A stretch of 64,000 bases of DNA from UBA1724 sp963611685 (GCA_963611685.1 CAVDSU010000001.1:1-64000), one strand, 5' to 3'; counted from the first letter of the stretch, positions 17,212 through 25,632 are shown. Numbers and translations: made by a program. The notes: generated from the sequence alone by a model not told the origin.

Positions 17212-18894
17212 TTACTGGAAGCGCAGCTCGAACTTCTGGGGCATCCGGAGGATGGAGTCCTTTCCGACGGAGGAGGGGTCTGCGGCGGGGAGGTAGTCCA
17301 GGTTGTAGTGGAGTCCGCGGGACTCCTGTCGTGCGGAGGCGGCGTCGATGATCATCTCGGCGACGCTGGCCAGGTTCCGCAGCTCGATGAGGTCGGGAGT
17401 CAAAAGGAAGTTCCAGTAGTACTTCTCGATCTCCTTGCGGATCATGCGGATGCGGTTCTTGGCGCGCTCCAGGCGCTTGCGGCTGCGAACAATGCCCACG
17501 TAGTCCCACATGAGCCGGCGGATCTCGTCCCAGTTGTGAGTGATGACGATTTGCTCATCGGAGTCCACGGCATCGCCGCTCTCCCAGTCGGGGATCATGT
17601 CGGGAGTGATCTCGCCGTGGGTCTCCAGCCCCAGGGCGATGGCGTGCTTCACGGCGAAATTCGCGACCACCAGTGCCTCCAGGAGGGAATTCGAGGCCAG
17701 GCGGTTGGCGCCGTGCAGTCCGGTGCAGCCGCATTCGCCGATGGCATAGAGGTTCTTGACGGAGGTCACGCCATTCACGTCGGTGCGCACGCCGCCGCAG
17801 CAGTAGTGTGCGGCGGGGACCACGGGAATGAGGTCCTTCGCCATGTTGATGCCGAACTGCAGGCATTTCGCGAAGATATTGGGGAAGCGTGCGCGGAGGA
17901 ACTCCTCGGACTTGTGGCGGATGTCGAGCCAGGCGCACTCCTGTCCGGTGCGCTTGAGTTCGTTGTCGATGGCGCGGGCGACGATGTCGCGGGGCGCCAG
18001 GGATCCCAGCTTGTGGTAGTTCTCCATGAAGGAGACGTATTCGTTCTTCTTGCGGATCTTGAGGATGGCGCCCTCGCCGCGGACTGCCTCGGAGATGAGG
18101 AAGGACTTCGCGTGGGGGTGGAAGAGGATGGTGGGGTGGAACTGGTAGAACTCCATGTTGGAGATCTCGGCGCCCGCGCGGTATGCCATGGCCACGCCGT
18201 CGCCGCAAGCCACATCGGGGTTGCAGGTGCACAGGTAGACCTTTCCGGCGCCACCGGTGGCCAGGAAGGTGTATCGCGCCACCACGGTGAGGATCTCGCG
18301 GGTGTCGGTGTTCATCACGTAGGCGCCCAGGCACTCGTTGTCGCCCTGCCAGTCAATGTGCCGGGTGGAGATCAGGTCCACGGCCAGGTGGTCTTCCAGG
18401 ATGGTGATATTGGCATTCTCGCGGCAGCGCGCCACCAGGACATCCGAGACCTCCTGCCCCGTGATGTCTCCGGAATGGAGGATTCGTCGGGTGGAGTGTC
18501 CGCCCTCGCGCCCCAGGTGGAACTCATTGCCCTTGTCTGCGGGGGTGGCGGGATCCACCTCTTTCTGGAGGGTGAAGTGGCATCCCCAATCCTGGAGCTT
18601 CCGCACGCACTCGGGGCCCGCCTTCACGATGGCGCGCACCACATCGGGCTTGCAGAGTCCGGCGCCGGCCACCAGGGTGTCCTGGACGTGTGCCTCGAAG
18701 GCCGCTTCGTCACCGGACATGACGCAGGCGATGCCGCCCTGTGCATACCGGGTGTTGCAGTCTTCGGCGCGGGCCTTGGTGATCACCAGCACGCGGCCGT
18801 GCTTGGAGGCCTCCAGCGCCGCAGTCAGACCCGCCAATCCGGATCCAATGATGAGGTAGTCGGTGAAAATGCGCTTCTGGTTTGAGCTGTTCAT
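17212..18894 (-). CDS. nadB: L-aspartate oxidase
   Basis: FAD-dependent oxidation of L-aspartate to iminoaspartate, first step of de novo NAD synthesis. The 560 residues match NadB: the FAD-binding YLIIGSGLAGLTAALEA (residues 13-29), TRYAQGGIACV (about 48-58), the substrate-binding HxLGREGGHSxRR region (HLGREGGHSTRR, about 127-138), PTILFHP, and GECGCTGLHGANRLASNSL (about 374-392), the NadB/SdhA family signature, with a helical C-terminal domain. Succinate dehydrogenase flavoprotein is excluded by length and lack of SdhB/C neighbours. GAGGAA precedes the ATG by 13 bp. nadA and nadC are not in this window. A divergent promoter region separates it from the NTase-kinase gene. Confidence 0.95.
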   Translation of the reverse strand: MNSSNQKRIFTDYLIIGSGLAGLTAALEASKHGRVLVITKARAEDCNTRYAQGGIACVMSGDEAAFEAHVQDTLVAGAGLCKPDVVRAIVKAGPECVRKLQDWGCHFTLQKEVDPATPADKGNEFHLGREGGHSTRRILHSGDITGQEVSDVLVARCRENANITILEDHLAVDLISTRHIDWQGDNECLGAYVMNTDTREILTVVARYTFLATGGAGKVYLCTCNPDVACGDGVAMAYRAGAEISNMEFYQFHPTILFHPHAKSFLISEAVRGEGAILKIRKKNEYVSFMENYHKLGSLAPRDIVARAIDNELKRTGQECAWLDIRHKSEEFLRARFPNIFAKCLQFGINMAKDLIPVVPAAHYCCGGVRTDVNGVTSVKNLYAIGECGCTGLHGANRLASNSLLEALVVANFAVKHAIALGLETHGEITPDMIPDWESGDAVDSDEQIVITHNWDEIRRLMWDYVGIVRSRKRLERAKNRIRMIRKEIEKYYWNFLLTPDLIELRNLASVAEMIIDAASARQESRGLHYNLDYLPAADPSSVGKDSILRMPQKFELRFQ

Positions 18895-19012
18895 GATTCT
18901 GTGGTATTCCTCGTGCGAGGGGGGAGAGGCGAAGCGCCGGAATGGCGTCGTCCTCCTGGGGAGCCGGCGTCATGCCGGCGCAAGGTATCCTTGTCCGAAA
19001 ACAAATCCGCTT

Positions 19013-19041
19013 AATGTAAGCCGGCTTTCCTTGCCTGTCTC
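19013..19041 (-). promoter_or_regulatory. Promoter for nadB
   Basis: Reading leftward: GAGACA (19041-19036; 4 of 6 to TTGACA), 17-bp spacer, TACATT (19018-19013), about 120 bp before the nadB ATG. The 18895-19186 spacer otherwise holds one GCCGGC-N5-GCCGGC dyad (18963-18979) and no gene. Confidence 0.45.
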
Positions 19042-19186
19042 ATGGCGCCCGCACGCACGCGGAGGAAGAGCGCGTTCGGATGCCTCCGGGCGAAGAAAGG
19101 CGCATTAAAGTCCCTCGCGTACGCCCCAAGGGCTCCCTCTCCCTTCCCAAACCGACAGTCTACCCCTCCTCCTCTTTCCTCCGACC

Positions 19187-20320
19187 ATGAAAGTCTTTGT
19201 CTCCGGATGCTTCGACATGCTCCATTCCGGCCACCTGGCCTTCCTGGAGGAGGCCGCCAGCCACGGCGATCTGTATGTGGGCATAGGCTCGGACCAGACC
19301 ATTCGGGAGCTGAAGGGGCACTCCCCGGTATGTCCCCAGGAGGAGCGCCTATACATGCTCAAGGGCCTGCGATGCGTAAAAGACGCGTGGGTCAATGGCG
19401 GCGGCGGTCTATTGGATTTCCAGGAGGAGGTGCGGGCGCTGCATCCGGACATCTTCTTCGTCAACGGCGACGGCTATACGCCGGAGAAGGAGTCCTTCTG
19501 CCGAGAGCTGGGCATACAGTTGCTGGTGAGCCGACGGATCCCCCACGAGGGGCTTCCTGCACGCTCCACCACGGCGTTGCGCCGGCAGCGCGCCATGCCC
19601 TTCCGCATCGAGCTGGGCGGCGGCTGGCTGGACCAGCCGGAGGTGAACCGCCTCGCCGCGGGACCGGTGATCACGGCCTCCATCGAGCCCGCCATCGACT
19701 TCCAGGACCGCAGCGGCCTGGCCACCTCTTCCCGAAAGAAGGCGCTGGCGTTCTGGGGAGAGACCATCCCCGCCGGCGACCGCATAGAGCTGGCAAAGAC
19801 TCTCTTCGCCTTGGAAAATCCGCCGGGAACCCACCATCTCTCCGGCTCCCAGGACCAGCTGGGACTCCTGCTACCCGGAGTCAACCGGCTCCACTACCCC
19901 AAGGACGCCGTCTGGCCCGACGCCATCGACTCCCTCACGGACGAGGAGACTCTCCGCTTTGTGGAAGAGCATCTCTGGCTCCTCACGCTCTCTCCCCGCA
20001 AGGACGGCTTCTCGCCGCGGGAGGGCGCATGCCTGAATGCCGAGGCCGCGCAGGCGCTCTCGCGGGCGGCGGAGGGCGTCTGGGAGGGCATCCGGACGCG
20101 GAATGCCGCGCTCTGGGGGGAGTCCACCACCGCTGCCTTCCAGGCGGCGTGCGGGCTCTTCCCCGCCATGATGACGCCGGAGGCACAGGAGGCCATCCGC
20201 CTCTGCGAGAAGGACGCGCTGGGCTGGAAGCTCACTGGCGCTGGCGGCGGCGGATACCTGGTGGTGATTTCCGAACGGGAGATCCCGCAGGCTCAGAAAA
20301 TCACCCTCTGCCGAAAGTAG
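19187..20320 (+). CDS. Bifunctional cytidylyltransferase-like / GHMP sugar kinase fusion protein
   Basis: Residues 1-130 are a HIGH-type nucleotidyltransferase: GCFDMLHSGH (7-16) is the GxFDxxHxGH motif of cytidylyltransferases, with ARSTTALR closing the domain (about 125-132). Residues 135-377 are a GHMP kinase-like domain: PFRIELGGGWLDQP (138-151), GSQDQLGLLLPGVN (about 222-235) and LTGAGGGGYLV (about 350-360). Known analogues combine the same two chemistries differently: HldE (PfkB-type kinase then cytidylyltransferase) for ADP-heptose and Fkp for GDP-fucose. The expected role is therefore phosphorylation of a sugar and transfer to a nucleotide for glycan synthesis, but the substrate is unknown. 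No signal peptide. trmO follows after 8 bp. Confidence 0.85.
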   Translation: MKVFVSGCFDMLHSGHLAFLEEAASHGDLYVGIGSDQTIRELKGHSPVCPQEERLYMLKGLRCVKDAWVNGGGGLLDFQEEVRALHPDIFFVNGDGYTPEKESFCRELGIQLLVSRRIPHEGLPARSTTALRRQRAMPFRIELGGGWLDQPEVNRLAAGPVITASIEPAIDFQDRSGLATSSRKKALAFWGETIPAGDRIELAKTLFALENPPGTHHLSGSQDQLGLLLPGVNRLHYPKDAVWPDAIDSLTDEETLRFVEEHLWLLTLSPRKDGFSPREGACLNAEAAQALSRAAEGVWEGIRTRNAALWGESTTAAFQAACGLFPAMMTPEAQEAIRLCEKDALGWKLTGAGGGGYLVVISEREIPQAQKITLCRK

Positions 20321-20328
20321 CCGAAGAC

Positions 20329-21282
20329 ATGGACCGCGAATCCGACTCCGCCTTGGCGCCGATCTCCCTGGAGCCCATCGGCGTCTTCCACTGCACGGCG
20401 AAGTATCCCTACGACGTCCCCCGGCAGGCGACTCTGGCCGGCGCCAATCCCGGATGGATCCAGTTGCAGAAGGGACGAAATTTCGAGGCGGCGCTGGAGG
20501 GCCTGGAGGGCTTCTCCCGCCTCTGGGTTCTCTTCCTCTTCCACCACAACGCCGGCGTCTGGCACCCGAAGGTCCAGCCGCCCCGGCACGTGGACCACAA
20601 GCTGGGAGTCTTCGCCACCCGCTCCCCCTACCGCCCCAATCCCATTGGACTCTCCTGCGTGGAGCTGGTGAAGATCCAGGGCGGGACCCTCCTGGTGCAG
20701 GGACACGACCTATTGGACGGCACGCCCATCCTGGACATCAAGCCCTATCTCCCCTACGCCGACGCCTTCCCCGACGCCGCCGACGGATGGACCCGCCAAC
20801 AGGAACTGCCACTCTATTCCCTGGAAATCGCCCCCGCCCTCCAAACAAAACTCCTGTGGCTCAAGGAACACGGACTGGCCTGCCTGGAGAGCTTCCTGCA
20901 CACTCAGCTGGAAGAGGACCCCACAAATCCCAAGCGCCATCGACTGGTCTACGCCCCCGAGGACACCGAAAAGACCACACCCATCCTGGCATATCGCACC
21001 TGGCGAATCCCCTTCCAAGTCCAGGAAAATCCCCCACGAGTCCTGGCAACCGACCTGCGTTCCGCATACTCCCCCGAAGAGCTGGCACCCGACGCCGAAG
21101 ACCCCTATCACGACAAGGAACTGCACAGGGCCTTCCGGCGCACCTTCTGTGCCCCGGAAGGGCCCAAAAAAGGAGGAAGGAGGAAGGAGGAACCAGAAGG
21201 GCCCAAAAAAGGAGGAGGGAGGAAGGAGGAACCAGAAGGGCCCCAAAAAGGAGGAAGGAGGAAGGAGGAAGGAGGAAGTTAG
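20329..21282 (+). CDS. trmO: tRNA (adenine(37)-N6)-methyltransferase TrmO with a repeat-derived basic/acidic tail
   Basis: SAM-dependent enzyme that methylates t6A37 of tRNA-Thr in E. coli. The N-terminal beta-barrel (about residues 10-160) has the family hallmarks GVFATRSPYRPNPIGLSCVE and DGTPILDIKPYLPYAD; the C-terminal domain with PEEL, the region before it, is also present. After about residue 276 the protein ends in three 13-residue units, EGPKKGGRRKEEP, EGPKKGGGRKEEP and EGPQKGGRRKEEG, encoded by 39-bp DNA repeats that merge into the large repeat element at 21245. The tail is not part of the family and looks like repeat DNA that has been captured in frame. The start at 20329 follows the kinase fusion stop by 8 bp. 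Confidence 0.9.
   Translation: MDRESDSALAPISLEPIGVFHCTAKYPYDVPRQATLAGANPGWIQLQKGRNFEAALEGLEGFSRLWVLFLFHHNAGVWHPKVQPPRHVDHKLGVFATRSPYRPNPIGLSCVELVKIQGGTLLVQGHDLLDGTPILDIKPYLPYADAFPDAADGWTRQQELPLYSLEIAPALQTKLLWLKEHGLACLESFLHTQLEEDPTNPKRHRLVYAPEDTEKTTPILAYRTWRIPFQVQENPPRVLATDLRSAYSPEELAPDAEDPYHDKELHRAFRRTFCAPEGPKKGGRRKEEPEGPKKGGGRKEEPEGPQKGGRRKEEGGS
21157..21282 (+). repeat. 39-bp tandem repeat inside the 3' end of trmO
   Basis: Units begin at 21157, 21196 and 21235. Each has GAAGGGCCC, an A-run and GGAGGAA-type heptamers. The third unit changes into the GAGGAAG heptamer block of the 225-bp repeat and supplies the trmO stop codon. Confidence 0.92.
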
Positions 21283-21469
21283 GCCAGGGTTTCGTGCCGA
21301 AACCCCGCGCCGGAATCTACCGGCGCGTGCGCCAAGCGGGCGCGAGTTTGCGCCCGCAAAAAGGCGGCGGCAACGGTACCGCGGCTCCACAGCCGCGGAA
21401 GGGCGCCGCAGGCACCTTATAGGCTAGCCACTAGCCACTAGTTGCTAGGTACTAAAAGAGGCGGCAGCC
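21245..21469 (+). repeat. 225-bp repeat element, copy 1
   Basis: Order of parts: A-run; four GAGGAAG heptamers; a GC-rich block of short inverted repeats (for example CCGCGCCGG...CCGGCGCG, GGGCGCGAGTTTGCGCCC, CCGCGGCTCCACAGCCGCGG); then CACCTTATAGG and CTAG heptamers ending GGTACTAAAAGAGGCGGCAGCC. It appears identical base for base to copy 2. The first 38 bp are coding for the trmO tail. The core at 21411-21455 recurs inverted at 72-116. Confidence 0.95.
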
Positions 21470-21477
21470 GAATTCAA

Positions 21478-21702
21478 AAAAAGGAGGAAGGAGGAAGGAG
21501 GAAGGAGGAAGTTAGGCCAGGGTTTCGTGCCGAAACCCCGCGCCGGAATCTACCGGCGCGTGCGCCAAGCGGGCGCGAGTTTGCGCCCGCAAAAAGGCGG
21601 CGGCAACGGTACCGCGGCTCCACAGCCGCGGAAGGGCGCCGCAGGCACCTTATAGGCTAGCCACTAGCCACTAGTTGCTAGGTACTAAAAGAGGCGGCAG
21701 CC
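21478..21702 (+). repeat. 225-bp repeat element, copy 2
   Basis: Direct repeat of 21245-21469, offset 233 bp, with GAATTCAA between the two copies. No open frame of note, no transposase and no target-site duplication are seen. It fills the trmO-rpsT spacer together with the rpsT promoter region. Confidence 0.95.
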
Positions 21703-21736
21703 CCCGCGTGCCCCCATTCTAAAAGGGGGTAGCGGC

Positions 21737-21766
21737 TTGAAATATCGGATTCCCGTGGCATATTAA
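21737..21766 (+). promoter_or_regulatory. Promoter for rpsT
   Basis: TTGAAA (21737-21742), 18-bp spacer, TATTAA (21761-21766; CATATT in the alternative register), 190 bp before the rpsT ATG. The long leader contains GGCGGTC-T8-ATGGACCGCG, a short dyad that could be regulatory. Confidence 0.55.
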
Positions 21767-21955
21767 GCGGTCTTGCCGACCAATGGAATGATTGGCGTCA
21801 TTGTAGCGACGGGGTCTCATTTCGTCGCGCGAGCATTTTCCCTGGAATTGGCGGCGGCGGTCTTTTTTTTATGGACCGCGTGCCTGCCTTCGGGAGACCG
21901 TTTTTTATTTCTGTCTAGTAAACCAACAGCAACAATCTAGGAAGAAGTTCCCATC

Positions 21956-22234
21956 ATGGCGAGTTCCAAACCCCATCGTCTACCCTCCGCCGCGAAGCAC
22001 ATGCGCGCTGACGCCCGGAAGCGTTCCTACAACCGTGCCCGCAAGGTGAAGGTCCGCGACTCCGAGAAGTCCCTCAACGCCATCATCGCCCAGGGCGACA
22101 AGACTGCCGCGCTGACCCAGCTGAACGACTGCTACAGCCAGTTGGACAAGGCCGCGAAGACCGGCGTGATCCACAAGAACAAGGCTGACCGCAAGAAGGC
22201 TCGTCTGGCTGCCCGCGTGGCCAAGATGGCGTAG
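21956..22234 (+). CDS. rpsT: 30S ribosomal protein S20 (bS20)
   Basis: Small-subunit protein that binds the 5' domain of 16S rRNA as a three-helix bundle. The 92 residues are highly basic and match family length: MASSKPHRLPSAAKHMRADA replaces the usual MANxKSAxKRxRxxxxRR opening, and the C-terminus has the conserved GVIHKNKADRKKARLAARV (about 71-89). AGGAAGAAG lies about 10 bp before the ATG. Monocistronic, as is usual, between its own promoter and a probable terminator. Confidence 0.95.
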   Translation: MASSKPHRLPSAAKHMRADARKRSYNRARKVKVRDSEKSLNAIIAQGDKTAALTQLNDCYSQLDKAAKTGVIHKNKADRKKARLAARVAKMA

Positions 22235-22280
22235 GAGACCGGGGATGCGCACATCCCCATCCATCCTATAAAAAAAGACA

Positions 22281-22335
22281 AGGGCGTCATATCCCCGGGG
22301 GAGATTCTCCTCCGTGAGATTGGCGCCCTGTTTTC
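22281..22335 (+). terminator. Probable terminator after rpsT
   Basis: AGGGCGTCA (22281-22289) pairs with TGGCGCCCT (22321-22329) over 9 bp with one T-G pair; the loop itself contains a small GGAG/CTCC hairpin; GTTTTC follows. Weaker than the other terminators in the window. Confidence 0.45.
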
Positions 22336-22433
22336 TTCCCGGGAGAGTCCCTTTTTCCGACGGCAGGATCCGCGGAGCAGGGGCGTCCCTCATCAAGAAA
22401 GATCCCAGCCGCGTATTTTGAGGAATATTCAAG

Positions 22434-24290
22434 ATGAAAGAACTACAACCGAAGCATCTTTACGACGTCTTTGAGACCTTCTGCCGCGAGAACGCCAGCC
22501 GTGTTGCGTTGAAGCTCTCCGACGGCAAGGAGCTGCATCCCGTCACCTTCCAGCAGTTGCATGCGGACGTATGCGCCTGGTCCGACTACCTGTCGAAGCA
22601 TGGCGTGCAGGCGGGCGACCGCGTGGCGGCGATTTCCGCCAAGAGCGGCAACCACATCCGTTTCTTCTACGCCTGCTGGCGTCTGGGCGCCATTGCGGTG
22701 CCCGTCTGCGAGTCTCTGGGCAACGAAGAGATGGCCTTCGTGCTGAAGGACTGCTCCCCCAAGCTGGTGCTCGCCAGCGAGGCGTATCTGAAGAAGGCGC
22801 AGGAGACTGCCGGCGAATTGCCGGTGACGAACTGGGACACCCTTCCCTTTGGCACGAAAGACACTCCCTTTGCCGAGCGCCTGGCGCCTCTGTGCGAGGG
22901 CGAGGAGGCCCTGGCGAAGACCACCGCCGTGCTCATCTACACCTCCGGTTCCACCGGCCTTCCCAAGGGCGTGATGCTGAGCCACAACAACCTGTGGTGG
23001 AACTCCACCAACGCCCTGGAGTGCTTCCCCGTGGGTCCCAAGGACGTGCTGACCTCGCTTTTGCCCTACTGGCACTCCTACGCCCTGACCTGCGAAATCC
23101 TGGCGGTGCCCCGGGTGGGCGCCTGCTGCGTGGTGAGCAATGGCATTGCGGACTTCAAGCGGAATCTGGCCAAGTTCCAGCCCACCATCATGCTGGTGGT
23201 GCCCCGCATCCTGGACATGACCATGGCCGCCATGAAGAAGAAGATCGAGGCGTTGCCCCCCGGAAAGAAGAAGCTGGTGGACCGCGCCATCTACAACGCC
23301 AGCCGCATCTTCACTGCCGGAAAGCGCTGGAACGGCGGAATCTTCCGCATGCTCTACCACCACGTCTTCTACGACCCGCTCGTCTTCCGCACCTTCCGGA
23401 AGGCCTTCGGCGGAAAGCTCCGCTTCTTCGTGGCCGGCGGCGCGCCCCTGGACCTGGACGTCCAGAGCTTCTATAGCTTCTTGGGCCTGCCCGTGCTGCA
23501 GGGATACGGCCTCACCGAGGCCTCCCCCGTGGTGGCCTCCAACGAGATCGGCGACTACCGCCTGGGCTCCTGCGGGCGCATCTGGAAGTGGGCCTCCCCC
23601 GAGCGCGGCGGCGACTACACCTTCAAGGACGAAGAGGGCAACTTGGGCAAGAACCTGCGCGGACAGCTCCTGGTCAAGGGCCGTTGCGTCATGCAGGGAT
23701 ACTGGAACCACACCGACGCCTCCGCCAAGACCATGGAAGACGGCTACCTGAACACCGGCGACGTGGCGCATGTGGACAAGGACGGCTATCTCTTCATCCA
23801 CGGCCGCAACAGCTCCATGATCGTGACCTACGGCGGCGAGAAGTTCCATCCCGAGGCCATCGAGGACGCCGTGAAGGCCTCTCCCCTCATCAGCGAGGCC
23901 ATCGTCATCGGCGAGAAGTGCAAGAGCGCCTACATCTGCGTGAATGTCCCCAAGGAGCTCCGCGAGAAATACGAGAGCAACCCGGACGAGCTGCACCGCC
24001 TGCTGAAGGCGGACGTGCAGGCGCGCACGGCGGATTTGACCAGCTACATGAAGCCCAAGGACGTGCTGCTGCTGCCCGACTTCTCCGTGAATGACGGCAC
24101 CATGACCGCCACCCTGAAGGTGCGCCGCTACAAGATCAAGGAGCTCTACCGCACCCAGATCGAGGAATTCCTCGCCAGCAACGGCGAGGAGATCGCCGTC
24201 AAGAAGAACCTGGTGATCCCCTCCAGCCGCATCGTGGAGTCCCTCAACAAGGACGACGTGGTCATCGGCGTGAACAACACGCTGAAATAG
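22434..24290 (+). CDS. AMP-dependent acyl-CoA synthetase/ligase (long-chain fatty acid-CoA ligase type)
   Basis: Adenylate-forming enzyme that activates a carboxylic acid with ATP and loads it on CoA. The 618 residues fit the FadD/FAA1 group. Core motifs: the P-loop YTSGSTGLPKGV (169-180), LPYWHSYA (about 203-210), the A5 motif GYGLTEASP (about 363-371), YLNTGDVAHVDKDGYLFIHGR (about 441-460, shown as TGD...HGR) and YGGEKFHPEAIE (about 467-478). The A10 lysine is in a C-terminal segment reading TATLKVRRYKI. No membrane segments, no lid deletion. GAGGA precedes the ATG by about 10 bp. Acyl specificity cannot be told. It stands between rpsT and prfB and is probably transcribed alone. Confidence 0.9.
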   Translation: MKELQPKHLYDVFETFCRENASRVALKLSDGKELHPVTFQQLHADVCAWSDYLSKHGVQAGDRVAAISAKSGNHIRFFYACWRLGAIAVPVCESLGNEEMAFVLKDCSPKLVLASEAYLKKAQETAGELPVTNWDTLPFGTKDTPFAERLAPLCEGEEALAKTTAVLIYTSGSTGLPKGVMLSHNNLWWNSTNALECFPVGPKDVLTSLLPYWHSYALTCEILAVPRVGACCVVSNGIADFKRNLAKFQPTIMLVVPRILDMTMAAMKKKIEALPPGKKKLVDRAIYNASRIFTAGKRWNGGIFRMLYHHVFYDPLVFRTFRKAFGGKLRFFVAGGAPLDLDVQSFYSFLGLPVLQGYGLTEASPVVASNEIGDYRLGSCGRIWKWASPERGGDYTFKDEEGNLGKNLRGQLLVKGRCVMQGYWNHTDASAKTMEDGYLNTGDVAHVDKDGYLFIHGRNSSMIVTYGGEKFHPEAIEDAVKASPLISEAIVIGEKCKSAYICVNVPKELREKYESNPDELHRLLKADVQARTADLTSYMKPKDVLLLPDFSVNDGTMTATLKVRRYKIKELYRTQIEEFLASNGEEIAVKKNLVIPSSRIVESLNKDDVVIGVNNTLK

Positions 24291-24358
24291 CGCCGACACG
24301 CCGACGCTCCCTCCCTCCCTTCCTTCCCATCACCCCTTCCAAGCAACTGCAAGGAACC

Positions 24359-25502
24359 ATGCCCATGACTCGCGAAGAGCTCCTCGGCAAAGTGTCCGCC
24401 GCCCAAGAGCGTGTGGAACACTTGAGGGGGTATCTTTGACGTCGCCGGCAAACGGCAGCGTCTAGAACTCCTGCAGGCCACCATGTCCCGCCCCGACTTC
24501 TGGGATTCCCGGGAGAAGTCGCAGCCCGTGGTTGACGAAGTCAGCCGCCTGAAAAACACGCTGGATCCCTTCCAGAAGGTGGTGACGCAGGCCGAGGACC
24601 TCGCCGCGCTGGCGGAATTGGCGGCCGAGGAGGGGGATGGCTCGCCCCTCTACGACGAGGCGGACCAGGCCGTCCAGGAGCTCGCCCAGGCATTGGATCG
24701 CCTGGAGCTGGTCAGCTTCCTTTCCGGGAAGATGGACGGCAAGAACGCGATCCTGACCATCCGCGCCGGCGCCGGCGGCACCGAATCCTGCGACTGGTGC
24801 GGGATGCTGGAGCGGATGTATCTGCATTGGTTCGACAAGCGGGGCTTCGGCTTCTTGGTCAACGACATGCAGCTGGGCGACGAAGCGGGCATCAAGGTCA
24901 TGACCATGACCGTCACCGGCCCCTTCGCCTACGGATACCTGAAGTGCGAGAAGGGCGTCCATCGGCTGGTGCGGATCTCTCCCTTCGACGCCAACAAGCG
25001 CCGCCACACCTCCTTCTGCAGCGTGGATGTCCTCCCGCAGGTAGACGACGACATCGACATCGTGGTCAACGAGAAGGACCTCCGGGTGGATACCTACCAC
25101 TCCTCCGGCGCCGGCGGCCAGCACGTGAACAAGACCTCCTCCGCCGTGCGGCTCACGCATCTTCCCACCGGCATCGTGGTGGCCTCGCAGTCCGAGCGCT
25201 CCCAGCACCAGAACAAGGAGATCGCCATGCAGCTACTCAAGGCGCGTCTCTACCAGATCGAGGAAGACAAGCGGAATGCGGCAATCCAGCAGGCGGACGC
25301 GGAAAAGGGCGACAACGCCTGGGGAAACCAGATCCGCTCCTACGTGCTGCAGCCCTACCAGCTCGTCAAAGACCTGCGCACCGGCTACGAGACCTCCAAT
25401 GTCTCCGCCGTGCTCGACGGCGACCTGGATCCCTTCATCAACGCCTATCTCCGAATGGGCGCACCCGCCAAAAACTCCTTCCGAGACAGCGCCGACGAAT
25501 AG
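24359..25502 (+). CDS. prfB: Peptide chain release factor 2 with programmed +1 frameshift
   Basis: Reads UGA and UAA stop codons. The product is joined from 24359-24436 (26 codons) and 24438-25502. At the switch the DNA is AGGGGGTATCTTTGAC, identical to the E. coli prfB site: an internal Shine-Dalgarno, the slippery CTT and an in-frame TGA (24437-24439) which, when RF2 is scarce, is bypassed by a +1 shift. The protein then continues DVAGKRQRLELLQATMSRPD and has RISPF (the SPF anticodon-like tripeptide) and SSGAGGQHVNK (the GGQ that triggers hydrolysis). Total about 380 residues. AAGGAA precedes the ATG. This is autoregulation, not a pseudogene. Confidence 0.95.
24425..24440 (+). promoter_or_regulatory. 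prfB programmed frameshift site
   Basis: AGGGGG TAT CTT TGA C. The SD-like AGGGGG is 3 bases before CTT, the spacing that stimulates the +1 shift in E. coli. It makes RF2 synthesis depend on slow UGA termination. Confidence 0.97.
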
Positions 25503-25531
25503 CGCGGTCCCCCCGGAAGCATTTCCGCGAC

Positions 25532-25599
25532 AAATCCCGCCAGAAGCGACCACCTCCCGACAACGGGGGAAGCCGTCTTCTTGCGGGATTTTTCTTTTT
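25532..25599 (+). terminator. Intrinsic terminator after prfB
   Basis: AAATCCCGCCAGAAG (25532-25546) pairs with CTTCTTGCGGGATTT (25577-25591) with one mismatch, then TTTCTTTTT. The loop region contains an inner CCCG/CGGG helix. Confidence 0.85.
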
Positions 25600-25632
25600 C
25601 CGCGAGAAGGGAGAAATCGTCTGTATCGCGGC

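Noticed and set aside
21245..21702. Insertion sequence
   Set aside because: No transposase frame, no terminal inverted repeats and no target-site duplication can be seen in or around either copy.
24437..24439. In-frame TGA in prfB as a pseudogene mark
   Set aside because: The surrounding AGGGGGTATCTTTGAC is the classical programmed frameshift site and the downstream frame is intact with SPF and GGQ motifs.
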